The notes below the pieces were generated by a model. The model did not search any database, was not told where the DNA came from, and saw nothing but the letters and a program-made list of their open reading frames with translations. DNA of 64,000 nucleotides from Bacillus massilinigeriensis (GTDB lineage Bacteria > Bacillota > Bacilli > Bacillales > Cytobacillaceae), in assembly GCF_900117315.1 (NCBI RefSeq), contig NZ_LT630337.1, positions 4,006,628-4,070,627 on the forward strand. Direction: 5' to 3'. This document shows positions 25,674 through 33,484 of the stretch, in pieces; within the stretch, counting starts at the first letter, position 1, and the number at the start of each line of letters is the position of its first letter. The position numbers were made by a program, and so were the translations under genes.

Positions 25674-26467
25674 ATTTTATTGAGAAGGAATGGAAGGAGA
25701 ATTTAAGAGGAAAAGGTCTATGGTTAGCTTTTGGCATTATGATTCTTGTATCAATCGTTTTACTATTCTCATCCTCTGCTCTTTCTGTTGATCAGGGATT
25801 TCTGGTGCTCCTCTTAAACCTATTTAATACTTTGCTATACATTATTCCTATTCTTTGTTTACTTCTTGGAGCCTTCTCGGTCATTCAAGAAAAGGAACAA
25901 AAGACCTTAATCATGCTGTTAACAAGGCAGGATTCTTACACAAGCTTTTTATTGAAAAAAAGCATCGCTGTACAATCGGTACTACTCATTCCGATGCTTA
26001 TCTGGTTTTTTATTTATCTTGTTCCTGTTAAGTTCCTTTTTCAAATTAATGGAAAAGAGTATCTTGTATTCTTATTTTCTTTCATATGCTTAATGGCCAT
26101 TTTTACGCAAATCGGGTTGTTTATTGGTAGTATTAGTCGTTCAAGAATGCAGATTGTGGGATTTTCAATTATCATCTGGTTTTACCTATTCTTTTTACAT
26201 GACCTAATACTGCTCTCTTATCTTCCATCGGTTTCGTATGACAATGTTAAGCTGTTTTCGTTACTATTTTTCTTAAACCCTTTCCAAGCAGCACGAATGT
26301 ATCTGGAGTCAAACCTTGGGATTTATTCCTTTGGTCATATGTCAAATTTGCTGGAATCCTTCATGTGGACTAAACCGGGGGTATTTTTACTTGGAAATGT
26401 GATATTAACTTTGTTCGTTTCCTTTACTTTAGGTGTTTTATTGCATCGCAAGGAGGGCTCAGAATGA
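25670..26467 (+). CDS. nosY: NosY ABC permease
   Basis: A 265-residue ABC-2 permease with six hydrophobic segments. It contains FSVIQEKEQKTLIMLLTRQ near residue 75, the cytoplasmic coupling region of NosY-type permeases. With NosF and NosD it forms the complex that supplies sulfur or assembles the CuZ site. It starts in a four-base overlap with nosD and ends in one with nosF. Confidence 0.9.
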   Translation: MNFIEKEWKENLRGKGLWLAFGIMILVSIVLLFSSSALSVDQGFLVLLLNLFNTLLYIIPILCLLLGAFSVIQEKEQKTLIMLLTRQDSYTSFLLKKSIAVQSVLLIPMLIWFFIYLVPVKFLFQINGKEYLVFLFSFICLMAIFTQIGLFIGSISRSRMQIVGFSIIIWFYLFFLHDLILLSYLPSVSYDNVKLFSLLFFLNPFQAARMYLESNLGIYSFGHMSNLLESFMWTKPGVFLLGNVILTLFVSFTLGVLLHRKEGSE

Positions 26468-27138
26468 TTGTTGTTGAAAATGTCAGCCAATCCTTCGGGA
26501 AAAAATGTGTGTTAGATGATATCAACTTAACGATTGATAAAAATGAAGTGTGTGCCCTTGTTGGTAAAAACGGGGCGGGAAAATCTACTTTTATTCAAAC
26601 ATTATTAGGCCTATTACCTTTGAAAAGGGGGCGGGTCTTAATCAGTGGGAAAGAGTATACAGGAAAAAGGCGTTCTAATAATAAGATTGCCTATCTGCCT
26701 GAAAAATTTATGCTCTACCCCTCCCTTTCAGGCTGGGAGAATATGATGTTCTTTGCAAGGGCAGGCTCCAGTCAGGTGAACGAAGGGAAAATGGAAGAAC
26801 TACTGAGCGCTGTAAAACTCTGGGATGACCGTGATAAGGCAATTAAAAATTACTCAAAAGGGATGCTTCAACGACTAGGGATTGCCATAACCTTATATCA
26901 GGATTCGGACATTCTTTTATTAGATGAACCTACGAGCGGACTTGATCCAATCGGGAGAAAAGAGGTCATCGAAACATTAAGGTCACTGAAGGATAAAACC
27001 ATTCTAATATCCTCCCATCATCTCGATGAAATCAAGCAATTATGTACTTCTGTCGCATTTTTAAATGAGCGGAAAATAACGAAATATGGTGTTGAAGAGT
27101 TTATGAAAACGGAGAATTTAGGGGTGAAGGTTGAATGA
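26464..27138 (+). CDS. nosF: NosF ABC ATPase
   Basis: A 224-residue ABC ATPase with Walker A VGKNGAGKST (about residue 34), signature YSKGMLQRLG (about 132), Walker B ILLLDEPTSGLDP (about 152) and ISSHHLDE. It lacks the long C-terminal extension of drug exporters. Translationally coupled on both sides (ATGA overlaps), which fixes it in the nosD-Y-F module. Confidence 0.92.
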   Translation: MIVVENVSQSFGKKCVLDDINLTIDKNEVCALVGKNGAGKSTFIQTLLGLLPLKRGRVLISGKEYTGKRRSNNKIAYLPEKFMLYPSLSGWENMMFFARAGSSQVNEGKMEELLSAVKLWDDRDKAIKNYSKGMLQRLGIAITLYQDSDILLLDEPTSGLDPIGRKEVIETLRSLKDKTILISSHHLDEIKQLCTSVAFLNERKITKYGVEEFMKTENLGVKVE

Positions 27139-28040
27139 AAAGGTTAGATATACCAATGATTCTTCTGCTTGCGATTTTAGCAGGCTGTGGAACAGATAAG
27201 GATTGGAAGGTTGAGGTAACAAAGGATCTTTACTATCAAAAGGATAAGGAAACCTCCTTCCAAATAAAAGTGACAGATGACAACAAGATGGTCAAGGATT
27301 TAAAGGTTAATGCGGAGTTTTCAATGGCAAACATGGATCATGGATCAGAGTCCATACCACTTCAGGAGGAAAAGAATGGCCTCTATTCTGGAAATATTGC
27401 TCTTCCTATGAATGGAGATTACGAGATTGTTCTATCTCTTGAAAAGGATGGAGAAAAGGTAGAAAAGGTAATTAAAGAAACTGTTAAGGAGCCAAAAGGA
27501 GTTGCAACAATAGAAGGTGATTGGGTAACCGAACAGGATTTAGAGTTTTATTCTTTTATCAATAAGTTGCATATTGCTATTGGACGAGAAACTGATGAGC
27601 AAAATTACAAAGGTGATGCCTTAAAGGAAGCAATGAACTACTGGGATAGCCAAGAAAAGCTCAATGAAAATAAGAACCAGCTACTAACCCAGATTATTCG
27701 CCTTCGCTCTGTTGCTTTACTTGCCGAAGAAAAAGGTGATAAGGCAAGTACTAAAGAAGTCACTGCTGAATTAGAAAAGGCCCGTTTACAATACAATAAA
27801 TCAAAGGTAGCTCAAAAAATGATTAAAGAATTTGGCGAGAAAAAATTCTGGGATAAGGAAAAATCTCAGTACAAGCTCATCGTTCTTTCACAAAAGGTCC
27901 AGAGTGATATAATTAACGATGTAAAAAAAGAAAATCCAAAAGTAAACGAGCAAGAAATCTATTATTTAGCACAGAAAAAATATGAGGAATTGCTTGTTTC
28001 ACAGGTGAATTCTTTGGAGATTGAATTATATAATAGCTAA
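27135..28040 (+). CDS. nos-operon lipoprotein: YtkA/FixH-like plus SurA-like domain
   Basis: A 301-residue exported lipoprotein (LLAILAGCGTDKD, lipobox Cys about 18). Residues about 25-110 resemble the YtkA/FixH beta-sandwich, with MANMDHGSE, a possible methionine/histidine metal site, and a GLYSGNIALPMNGDYEIVL strand pair. From about 118 the sequence becomes helical (EGDWVTEQDLEFYSFINKL onward), resembling the SurA-type N-terminal chaperone fold. It is coupled to nosF by ATGA and is the last gene, where NosL often sits. NosL motifs are absent. A role in copper delivery or NosZ folding outside the membrane is inferred from position only. Confidence 0.7.
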   Translation: MKRLDIPMILLLAILAGCGTDKDWKVEVTKDLYYQKDKETSFQIKVTDDNKMVKDLKVNAEFSMANMDHGSESIPLQEEKNGLYSGNIALPMNGDYEIVLSLEKDGEKVEKVIKETVKEPKGVATIEGDWVTEQDLEFYSFINKLHIAIGRETDEQNYKGDALKEAMNYWDSQEKLNENKNQLLTQIIRLRSVALLAEEKGDKASTKEVTAELEKARLQYNKSKVAQKMIKEFGEKKFWDKEKSQYKLIVLSQKVQSDIINDVKKENPKVNEQEIYYLAQKKYEELLVSQVNSLEIELYNS

Positions 28041-28050
28041 AAAACTAAAC

Positions 28051-28082
28051 AAAAAAGATGCCATAGTAGGCATCTTTTTTGT
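28051..28082 (+). terminator. Terminator of the nos operon
   Basis: AAAAAAGATGCC and GGCATCTTTTTT form a perfect 12-base stem with a six-base loop. From 28083 to 28263 nothing further was recognised. Confidence 0.9.
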
Positions 28083-28263
28083 TCGAATTGTGGCGACATG
28101 ACTGCACTCCACATTGTGCATTCCCTGAAGGGTTGTCAGTCGACTTACACAATTTAGCTCATCGCTTTGTTAATATAACATTATTATAGATAAGCTGGCA
28201 AGTGGGAAATATGGGCATCATTCCTATACCTTCGTTACTAATCCAACTGATTATTCTCCGCGT

Positions 28264-29349
28264 TCACAAATCCTCTAAAGGTATAGCATAAAGCTTATCA
28301 TCATCTTCATCTGGATGGCCACGTCCATCAGTATTATTGCTTACAAAGTACAATATATTCCCTTCAATGAGGACATCCCGAATGCGCCCAAGTCCAGTAA
28401 TGACCTCTCTCGTTTCGCCTGTCTTTGGATCAAACATTCTTACAGCATTCCCACGGAGCGTTGCGACATATATTTTCCCGTTATGATACGCCATTCCTGA
28501 TGGAGCCCATGTATCATTTCCCGATTGAAATATTGGGGTTTCCATCCCTTGCCTCTTTTCATTGCCCTGAATTAGTGGCCAGCCGTAATTCTTCCCTGCT
28601 TCAATACGGTTGATTTCATCATGTGCAGAGGGTCCATGTTCACTCGCATAAAATGCCCCATCAGGTGCCCATGTTAGTCCTTGCGGGTTGCGATGACCAT
28701 AGCTGTATACATAAGAGTTTGGAAAGGGATTATCTCCCGGTATGGAACCATCCAAATTTAATCTTAAGATCTTTCCGCCTAAAGAATTGAGATCCTGTGC
28801 AATTTCCGGCCTTTCCGCTGCATCCCCAGTGGTTGCATAAAGCAAGCCGTCTGGGCCTATTTCTAATCTTCCGCCATGGTGAAAATCTCCACTAGGGATT
28901 TTATCTAGCAACAGCTTCCCTTCCTGCCACACATTCCCCTCTAAATGAAGCATCACAATACGATTAAATTGTCCGCTTTCATCCTTATAGGTATAGTAAG
29001 CGAAGGCCGTTGTATTTTTTGAAAAATCTGGAGAGAGAACAAGGCCTAGTAAACCGGCCTCTGCTGCCTGTGCTAGAGGTTTCTTTAAATTCACCTTTTG
29101 ACGGATTTTGCTTCCACCTGAATACTTCACAATCGTTCCGGTTCTTTCACTAAGATAAAAGGTATCCCCATGTTTATTGATGGACCATGGGATTTGAAGC
29201 TTATTCGCCAGCACTTTGATCTCCCTCGACGGAACCGTCACTTCTTGATCCTCTTTTTTATAGTTAGAGTTATTCTCCTGCTGTATATTGCCGCTTGAAC
29301 ATCCGGCTAAGATTAATATCGACATCAATACAGACAAGCCTTTTTTCAT
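28264..29349 (-). CDS. PQQ-dependent sugar (glucose/sorbosone) dehydrogenase lipoprotein
   Basis: A 361-residue six-bladed beta-propeller of the soluble glucose dehydrogenase/Asd family, oxidising aldose sugars with PQQ. The N-terminus is a lipoprotein signal (LILAGCSSG, Cys about 17). Typical motifs are TERTGTIVKY-like SERTGTIVKY, FHHGGRLEIGPDG (about 135) with the catalytic histidine, and YGHRNPQGLTWAP (about 197). Whether the organism makes PQQ is not shown here. The ATG follows the stop of the upstream HAD gene directly, so the two are co-transcribed. Confidence 0.85.
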   Translation of the reverse strand: MKKGLSVLMSILILAGCSSGNIQQENNSNYKKEDQEVTVPSREIKVLANKLQIPWSINKHGDTFYLSERTGTIVKYSGGSKIRQKVNLKKPLAQAAEAGLLGLVLSPDFSKNTTAFAYYTYKDESGQFNRIVMLHLEGNVWQEGKLLLDKIPSGDFHHGGRLEIGPDGLLYATTGDAAERPEIAQDLNSLGGKILRLNLDGSIPGDNPFPNSYVYSYGHRNPQGLTWAPDGAFYASEHGPSAHDEINRIEAGKNYGWPLIQGNEKRQGMETPIFQSGNDTWAPSGMAYHNGKIYVATLRGNAVRMFDPKTGETREVITGLGRIRDVLIEGNILYFVSNNTDGRGHPDEDDDKLYAIPLEDL

Positions 29350-30213
29350 TTAATTCCTCCTAATGGCTTCTAAAATTGCCTTTCCGACACCACTTTCCAT
29401 ATTCGTAGCTGTTACATAATGGCATTCTGCTTTTATCTTTTCCTCGGCATTGCCCATTGCTACCGCTCTTCCGACCTTTTTTAACATGGATAAATCATTG
29501 AAGTTATCACCTATTGCCATAGTATCTTCAAGTGATATGCCTCTTTTATTAACAAAAGCCTCTAATGCTAATCCTTTTTGTGCGTGTACACTGGTCAATT
29601 CAATATTGTTATAGCCAGATGAACTTACAGATAAACCTTGAATTTTATCAAGATTCGTTGCGGATGAGGTTAATTGTGACTTCCTATTGGCAAAGGCTAG
29701 CATTTTATATATTTCGTGATCATTACTTTCTATCAGTAAATCGTAGTTTTCAATCTCGTGAACCAATCCTTTAAGTAATCTTTCCTCTGCCCTTTTTCTA
29801 ACATATTCAATATTGATGTCTGGATTCGCACTTGTAATAATATTTGCCAATGTCGTTATTGATTTTTCAAGGTCACTCGTATAGCTTCCATTATTCGTAT
29901 AAACCTCATAATATATTTCGTGTTCATCAAGTATATGATTTGCCGCTTTCGCAAGTTCCTTATCCAATGGATTTGATGTAATTACTTCCCCTTGAGATGA
30001 TCGAACCTCGGCACCATTTACACAAATGAACGGAACGATAAGCCCGGTATCCTCTAATACAAATGTTGCCTCCTGATAGGATCTTCCTGTTGCAATGACG
30101 ACTTCGATTCCTAAAGATTGAGCCTGCTTGATTGCCTGAATATTTTCCTCCGTCACTCTCTGATCAGGGGTTAATAATGTTCCATCCATATCTGTTGCAA
30201 TACATTTAATCAT
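29350..30213 (-). CDS. Cof-type HAD-family phosphatase
   Basis: A 287-residue HAD hydrolase with the nucleophile motif DMDGTLL (residues 8-14), the motif II threonine in VIATGRSY, Lys in the cap region and GDNFNDLSML (about 238) with the magnesium aspartates. The central cap (about 85-200) is of the Cof/type IIB kind. Substrates are usually sugar phosphates or FMN-like compounds; which one is unknown. It lies between the alkD-like gene (37 bases upstream) and the sugar dehydrogenase. Confidence 0.88.
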   Translation of the reverse strand: MIKCIATDMDGTLLTPDQRVTEENIQAIKQAQSLGIEVVIATGRSYQEATFVLEDTGLIVPFICVNGAEVRSSQGEVITSNPLDKELAKAANHILDEHEIYYEVYTNNGSYTSDLEKSITTLANIITSANPDINIEYVRKRAEERLLKGLVHEIENYDLLIESNDHEIYKMLAFANRKSQLTSSATNLDKIQGLSVSSSGYNNIELTSVHAQKGLALEAFVNKRGISLEDTMAIGDNFNDLSMLKKVGRAVAMGNAEEKIKAECHYVTATNMESGVGKAILEAIRRN

Positions 30214-30250
30214 TTTATTTCTCCTTCATTTTTGTTATTCTCTCTTATTC

Positions 30251-30916
30251 CTACGATATGTACTTACTTCCTTCTCGAATGGTTAGCTTTGGAAGCTGAA
30301 GCGATGAAATAAATTGCTTTACTGATTCAGGATTGGTCTTTGAATATTCCCTTAACGCCCAACCCATCGCCTTTTGAATAAAGAACTCCGTGCTCGCGGA
30401 ATTTTCACGAATGTAGTGGTATAATCGCTCTTCGTTTGTTTTGTCCTTGTATTTAAGCTGAAACAAAATAGCCGAACGTTTAAGCCAAATATTTTCACCT
30501 TTTGACCAGTGATTAATCGTTTCATTGATCATCTCTGGACTTTCTAATGATATTTTTCCGATAAGCTTTGGCGCCAATATATCAACCGAGTCCCACCATG
30601 ATTTTGTCGTAATTAACTGCTCTATAAATGGGACATGCTGCTTGTTCAACTTTTTTAATGCCTTCTCCATATAATCCATGGCTGCATACTGATATTCCCT
30701 TTCTTCCTTCTTCCAGCATGCACGGACAAACTCTTCTTGAAAAGGTTGCTGTAAAATTCCACTTTCCTTAAAAAATTGCTTCATTAACTGACTTCTCTCT
30801 GGCTTTTTAATTCCTAAAAATGGGAAATTGTTTTTCATATAATTAGACATAGGCACGGCATTTTCTTCATTTCGGTTTGCTTCAAATATTGAAATTAACT
30901 GATCTATATTTTTCAA
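30251..30916 (-). CDS. AlkD-like DNA alkylation repair protein
   Basis: A 221-residue all-helical HEAT-like repeat protein of the AlkD family of DNA glycosylases, which excise alkylated bases without base flipping. FLGIKKPERSQLMKQF (about 32), TTKSWWDSVDILAPKLIG (about 105) and ENIWLKRSAILFQLKYK (about 137) carry the conserved Trp, Asp and Arg. TTG 30916 is chosen because AGGAGG lies six bases upstream; a longer form from 30952 has no site. Probably first gene of an operon with the HAD and dehydrogenase genes. Confidence 0.85.
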   Translation of the reverse strand: MKNIDQLISIFEANRNEENAVPMSNYMKNNFPFLGIKKPERSQLMKQFFKESGILQQPFQEEFVRACWKKEEREYQYAAMDYMEKALKKLNKQHVPFIEQLITTKSWWDSVDILAPKLIGKISLESPEMINETINHWSKGENIWLKRSAILFQLKYKDKTNEERLYHYIRENSASTEFFIQKAMGWALREYSKTNPESVKQFISSLQLPKLTIREGSKYIS

Positions 30917-31061
30917 AGCAATCCTCCTATCTGCTAAGCATATTATAGTCATATTTTATGGCTCAATAACCAGCATTACAAATTTATGCTACTTAGGACT
31001 ATTAAAGAAATGAAGAGAATATATTTGTTGAAGTAAGAATAATTCTAGGGGTGTAGTATAA

Positions 31062-31421
31062 ATGAGGAGAGTACTTGGACAACTTTTAGCTATGATGATC
31101 ATCATTTTTACAGCTTGTTCTTCAATCAGTTCTGAAGAATCCGGTTCTAGGAAGAAAATAAATAATTCGGATGAAAAATACACAAATAGAGAATTAATTC
31201 TTAAAATGCAGGCTTCCCTTACAAGTGAGAAAGAGCATTTTTATGAAGAAATTCATTCCTTTATGAAAAAGAAATATCAGGAAACAGCTGAACAAAAAGA
31301 GAATGATGTACCAAAACTCCCAAATCTAGAAATTGCCCAAGTTGCTAGTAAAAGATTTGGGATAACCACAAACGAAGCGAACGAGATTTTTTTGAATATG
31401 GAGGCTAGTATGAGTCCGTAA
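31062..31421 (+). CDS. Small lipoprotein of unknown function
   Basis: A 119-residue protein with a lipoprotein signal (MIIIFTACSS, Cys about 19), a polar linker, and a helical domain (residues about 40-115) ending FGITTNEANEIFLNME. No family recognised. AGGGGTG precedes the ATG. It is convergent with the TetR gene at 31433 with only 11 bases between them and no clear terminator. Confidence 0.6.
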   Translation: MRRVLGQLLAMMIIIFTACSSISSEESGSRKKINNSDEKYTNRELILKMQASLTSEKEHFYEEIHSFMKKKYQETAEQKENDVPKLPNLEIAQVASKRFGITTNEANEIFLNMEASMSP

Positions 31422-31432
31422 TCATTTTTCCT

Positions 31433-32023
31433 TTAGTTTCTTATAAGGCCGTCAAAAAATAATAAATGAACTTCCTTCGCTAATTCAGGGGCATTTTCTA
31501 AATCCTTTCTAATTGATTTATTATTTAAAAAGTAGCTCTGAAACATATCTATGTATAAAATAATCGCCTTATTTGAAATACTTGCGTCAAAATATCCCTC
31601 AGCCTTACCTTCTTCGATAAAGGCAAATAATAATTCAGTATGTTTTTTTAAGTAACCATCGAAATATTCCCTTAAGGCCGCATCACTTTCAACAGCATCA
31701 AAAAAGAACTCAATATTGAAATTGATATTAAAATTAATCCCCAATTTTATATATTCAGGGATCTTCTCTATATATGGCTTTTTTGTAGAGACCAACTCTT
31801 TTAGTTCCCCCAAACCTTTATCCATTACCCCTTTCATAATTTCCCTACGCAAATTTTCTTTGCTTTTAAAAAAATTATAAATGGACACCTTAGAAACATG
31901 AGCTTGTTTTGCAATTTCGGATACATTGACTTTATCGAATTCATATTTATTGAAAAGCTCGTGTGCAGCAGCCAAAATCGCTCTTTTTTTATCCTGCCTT
32001 CTTCTTTCAAATCCATCCATCAT
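31433..32023 (-). CDS. TetR family transcription regulator
   Basis: A 196-residue regulator. The helix-turn-helix is ILAAAHELFNKYEFDKVNVSEIAKQAHVSKVSIYNFFKSKENL (residues about 14-55; recognition helix VSKVSIYNFF). The C-terminal ligand domain is helical and of the kind seen in many Bacillus TetR proteins of unknown effector. ATG 32023 follows AAGGAGG; the upstream in-frame ATG at 32065 lacks a site. It is divergent from terC, and ATATGAACT half-sites lie in the space between. Confidence 0.85.
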   Translation of the reverse strand: MMDGFERRRQDKKRAILAAAHELFNKYEFDKVNVSEIAKQAHVSKVSIYNFFKSKENLRREIMKGVMDKGLGELKELVSTKKPYIEKIPEYIKLGINFNINFNIEFFFDAVESDAALREYFDGYLKKHTELLFAFIEEGKAEGYFDASISNKAIILYIDMFQSYFLNNKSIRKDLENAPELAKEVHLLFFDGLIRN

Positions 32024-32119
32024 GTATCCCTCCTTCCTGCAATCACTCATAAATATGAACTTCAATTACTATGACAATACCAAATTATAATTGAAAATAC
32101 TTGAATAATCAAACTAACC

Positions 32120-32161
32120 TTGATAAGATATGAACTAGGATAGTATAAAAAGTTCATATCT
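32120..32161 (+). promoter_or_regulatory. terC promoter with candidate TetR operator
   Basis: TTGATA (32120-32125) and TATAAA (32144-32149) are 18 bases apart. Inverted arms AGATATGAACT (32126-32136) and AGTTCATATCT (32151-32161) are perfect complements flanking the -10. A third ATATGAACT half-site is at 32053-32061 by the tetR start. The long leader from here to terC (about 190 bases) contains hairpins but no riboswitch I recognise. Confidence 0.5.
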
Positions 32162-32350
32162 AAAAAGGAGAGATTAGTTGAAGGACTAGGGTGAAAGTTA
32201 TCTATTAAACTATTTAAAGACACATTTTTTCTGGATGATTTGAGGCCTTTTGTCTCAAAATAAAATCATTAGTTACGATGCCCTATGACTGCAGTAAGTA
32301 ATCATCTCTACATTGTGACAAAAAACATTCAAAAGAAAGAGGGTTTCACT

Positions 32351-33046
32351 TTGGATTTGGGATTAGCGTTGTCAATGGCATCTGTTATTGCCTTGTTAAA
32401 GGTTATCGCCATTGATTTAATATTATCAGGAGATAACGCCATTGTTATTGCCATGGCGACAAGAAAATTGCCACATAACAAAAGAAATATCGCCATTTTT
32501 TGGGGGACAGGCGGTGCGATCGTACTGCGGATTATTTTTGCATCGATTATCGTCATGCTATTAAATATTCCACTTGTTCATTTTTTTGGCGGACTTTTGC
32601 TTCTATACATTGCATATAAAGTATTAGATAATCATGAAGAACATGGTAAAGGTCCTGCAGCAAAAGATAGTACCATCCAAGCGATTGGAACCATCATTGC
32701 TGCTGATGCCGTAATGAGTCTTGATAATGTTGTAGCCGTTGCTGGTGCTTCAGGTGGTAGCATACTCATCCTTGCCTTTGGTGTTCTAATCAGTATTCCA
32801 ATTATGATATTCGGTTCAAAGCTGATTGTTAGCTTTATGGAAAAGTATCCTTGGATTGCTTATGTAGGTTCAGGTATCCTAGCATGGACAGCCGGTGATA
32901 TGATCTTCGGCGATAAGCGCATTATGGAATGGTTCAATTATGAAAAAGGCCCAATTACTTATATTTTGACAGCTATTGTTACCGTCCTCGTTCTATGGTT
33001 AGGATACATGAAAAACAAAAAAACCGAACCAGCAAATTCATATTAA
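32351..33046 (+). CDS. TerC family membrane protein (YjbE-like)
   Basis: A 231-residue integral membrane protein with seven hydrophobic segments. The two acidic membrane motifs DLILSGDNAIVIAMATRKLP (about residue 17) and ADAVMSLDNVVAVAG (about 118) define TerC; these aspartates are linked to metal (manganese) export in Bacillus relatives that help metalate exported proteins. TTG 32351 has AGAGGG seven bases upstream and gives the usual start just before helix 1; ATG 32285 would add an untypical tail. Regulation by the divergent TetR protein is inferred. Confidence 0.85.
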   Translation: MDLGLALSMASVIALLKVIAIDLILSGDNAIVIAMATRKLPHNKRNIAIFWGTGGAIVLRIIFASIIVMLLNIPLVHFFGGLLLLYIAYKVLDNHEEHGKGPAAKDSTIQAIGTIIAADAVMSLDNVVAVAGASGGSILILAFGVLISIPIMIFGSKLIVSFMEKYPWIAYVGSGILAWTAGDMIFGDKRIMEWFNYEKGPITYILTAIVTVLVLWLGYMKNKKTEPANSY

Positions 33047-33176
33047 GGAAGCGTGGGGACGGTTCCGTGCTTCCTTCTTCGCTTTAAACCTTTTAATTTT
33101 GGCTTGCTTCGGGAAGCGTGGGGACGGTTCCGCGCTTCCTTCTTCGCTTTAAACCTTTTAATTTTGGCTTGCTTCG
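33047..33176. repeat. Tandem 65-bp repeat with GGAAGC palindromes
   Basis: Two copies (33047-33111 and 33112-33176) differ by one base. Each contains GGAAGC, then GGGGACGGTTCC, then GCTTCC, so each can form a hairpin. The second copy has a longer perfect arm, GGAAGCG/CGCTTCC. The repeat follows the terC stop by one base and may also end its transcription. Confidence 0.85.
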
Positions 33177-33205
33177 GTAGGGCATGTTTTACATTTTCGA
33201 TTTTT

Positions 33206-33389
33206 ATAGGACCCTCATTCCGTTATTTCTAATAAAACACAGGTATTTAGGAGGTTATCGGACTCTGGTTCCGCTAACACACAAAAATCAAGACACTTTC
33301 CCATGATTTTTGTGTGAATAACGGAATCTGTGTCCGATAATTTGTAATTTTACCCGTATTTAATATAAATAGCGGATTCATTGTCCGAT
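33206..33389. repeat. REPIN-like cluster of four 20-bp units
   Basis: Units of the form ATCGGACnCTGnTTCCGyTA occur twice forward (33206-33225, 33257-33276) and twice inverted (33319-33338, 33370-33389), each about 75-80 percent alike. The middle pair sits in a long imperfect inverted repeat (33255-33290 with 33303-33340) whose inner arms ACACAAAAATCA and TGATTTTTGTGT are exact. No coding frame spans it. Confidence 0.8.
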
Positions 33390-33457
33390 TCGAGAATCGA
33401 AACGGCTTTGCTTCATCCCTAACAAGAAAAGAAGCAAGAACCCTCCCTACTTAAAAA

Positions 33458-33484
33458 GGAAGCAGAGAACCGTCCCCTGCTTCC
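33458..33484. repeat. Inverted copy of the GGAAGC palindrome
   Basis: GGAAGCAGAGAACCGTCCCC then TGCTTCC is the reverse orientation of the palindrome in the 65-bp repeats. It touches the stop codon of the twin P-loop gene and could act as its terminator. A partial copy (GAAGCAAGAACCCTCCC) begins at 33431. Confidence 0.75.

Noticed and set aside
32179-32190. Three-codon leader frame (TTG AAG GAC TAG) after an AAGGAGAG site before terC
   Set aside because: Too short to judge; no linked attenuator seen.
32166-32350. Possible yybP-ykoY (manganese) riboswitch before terC
   Set aside because: Such RNAs often precede terC-type genes, but the conserved purine-rich motifs and paired stems are not visible.
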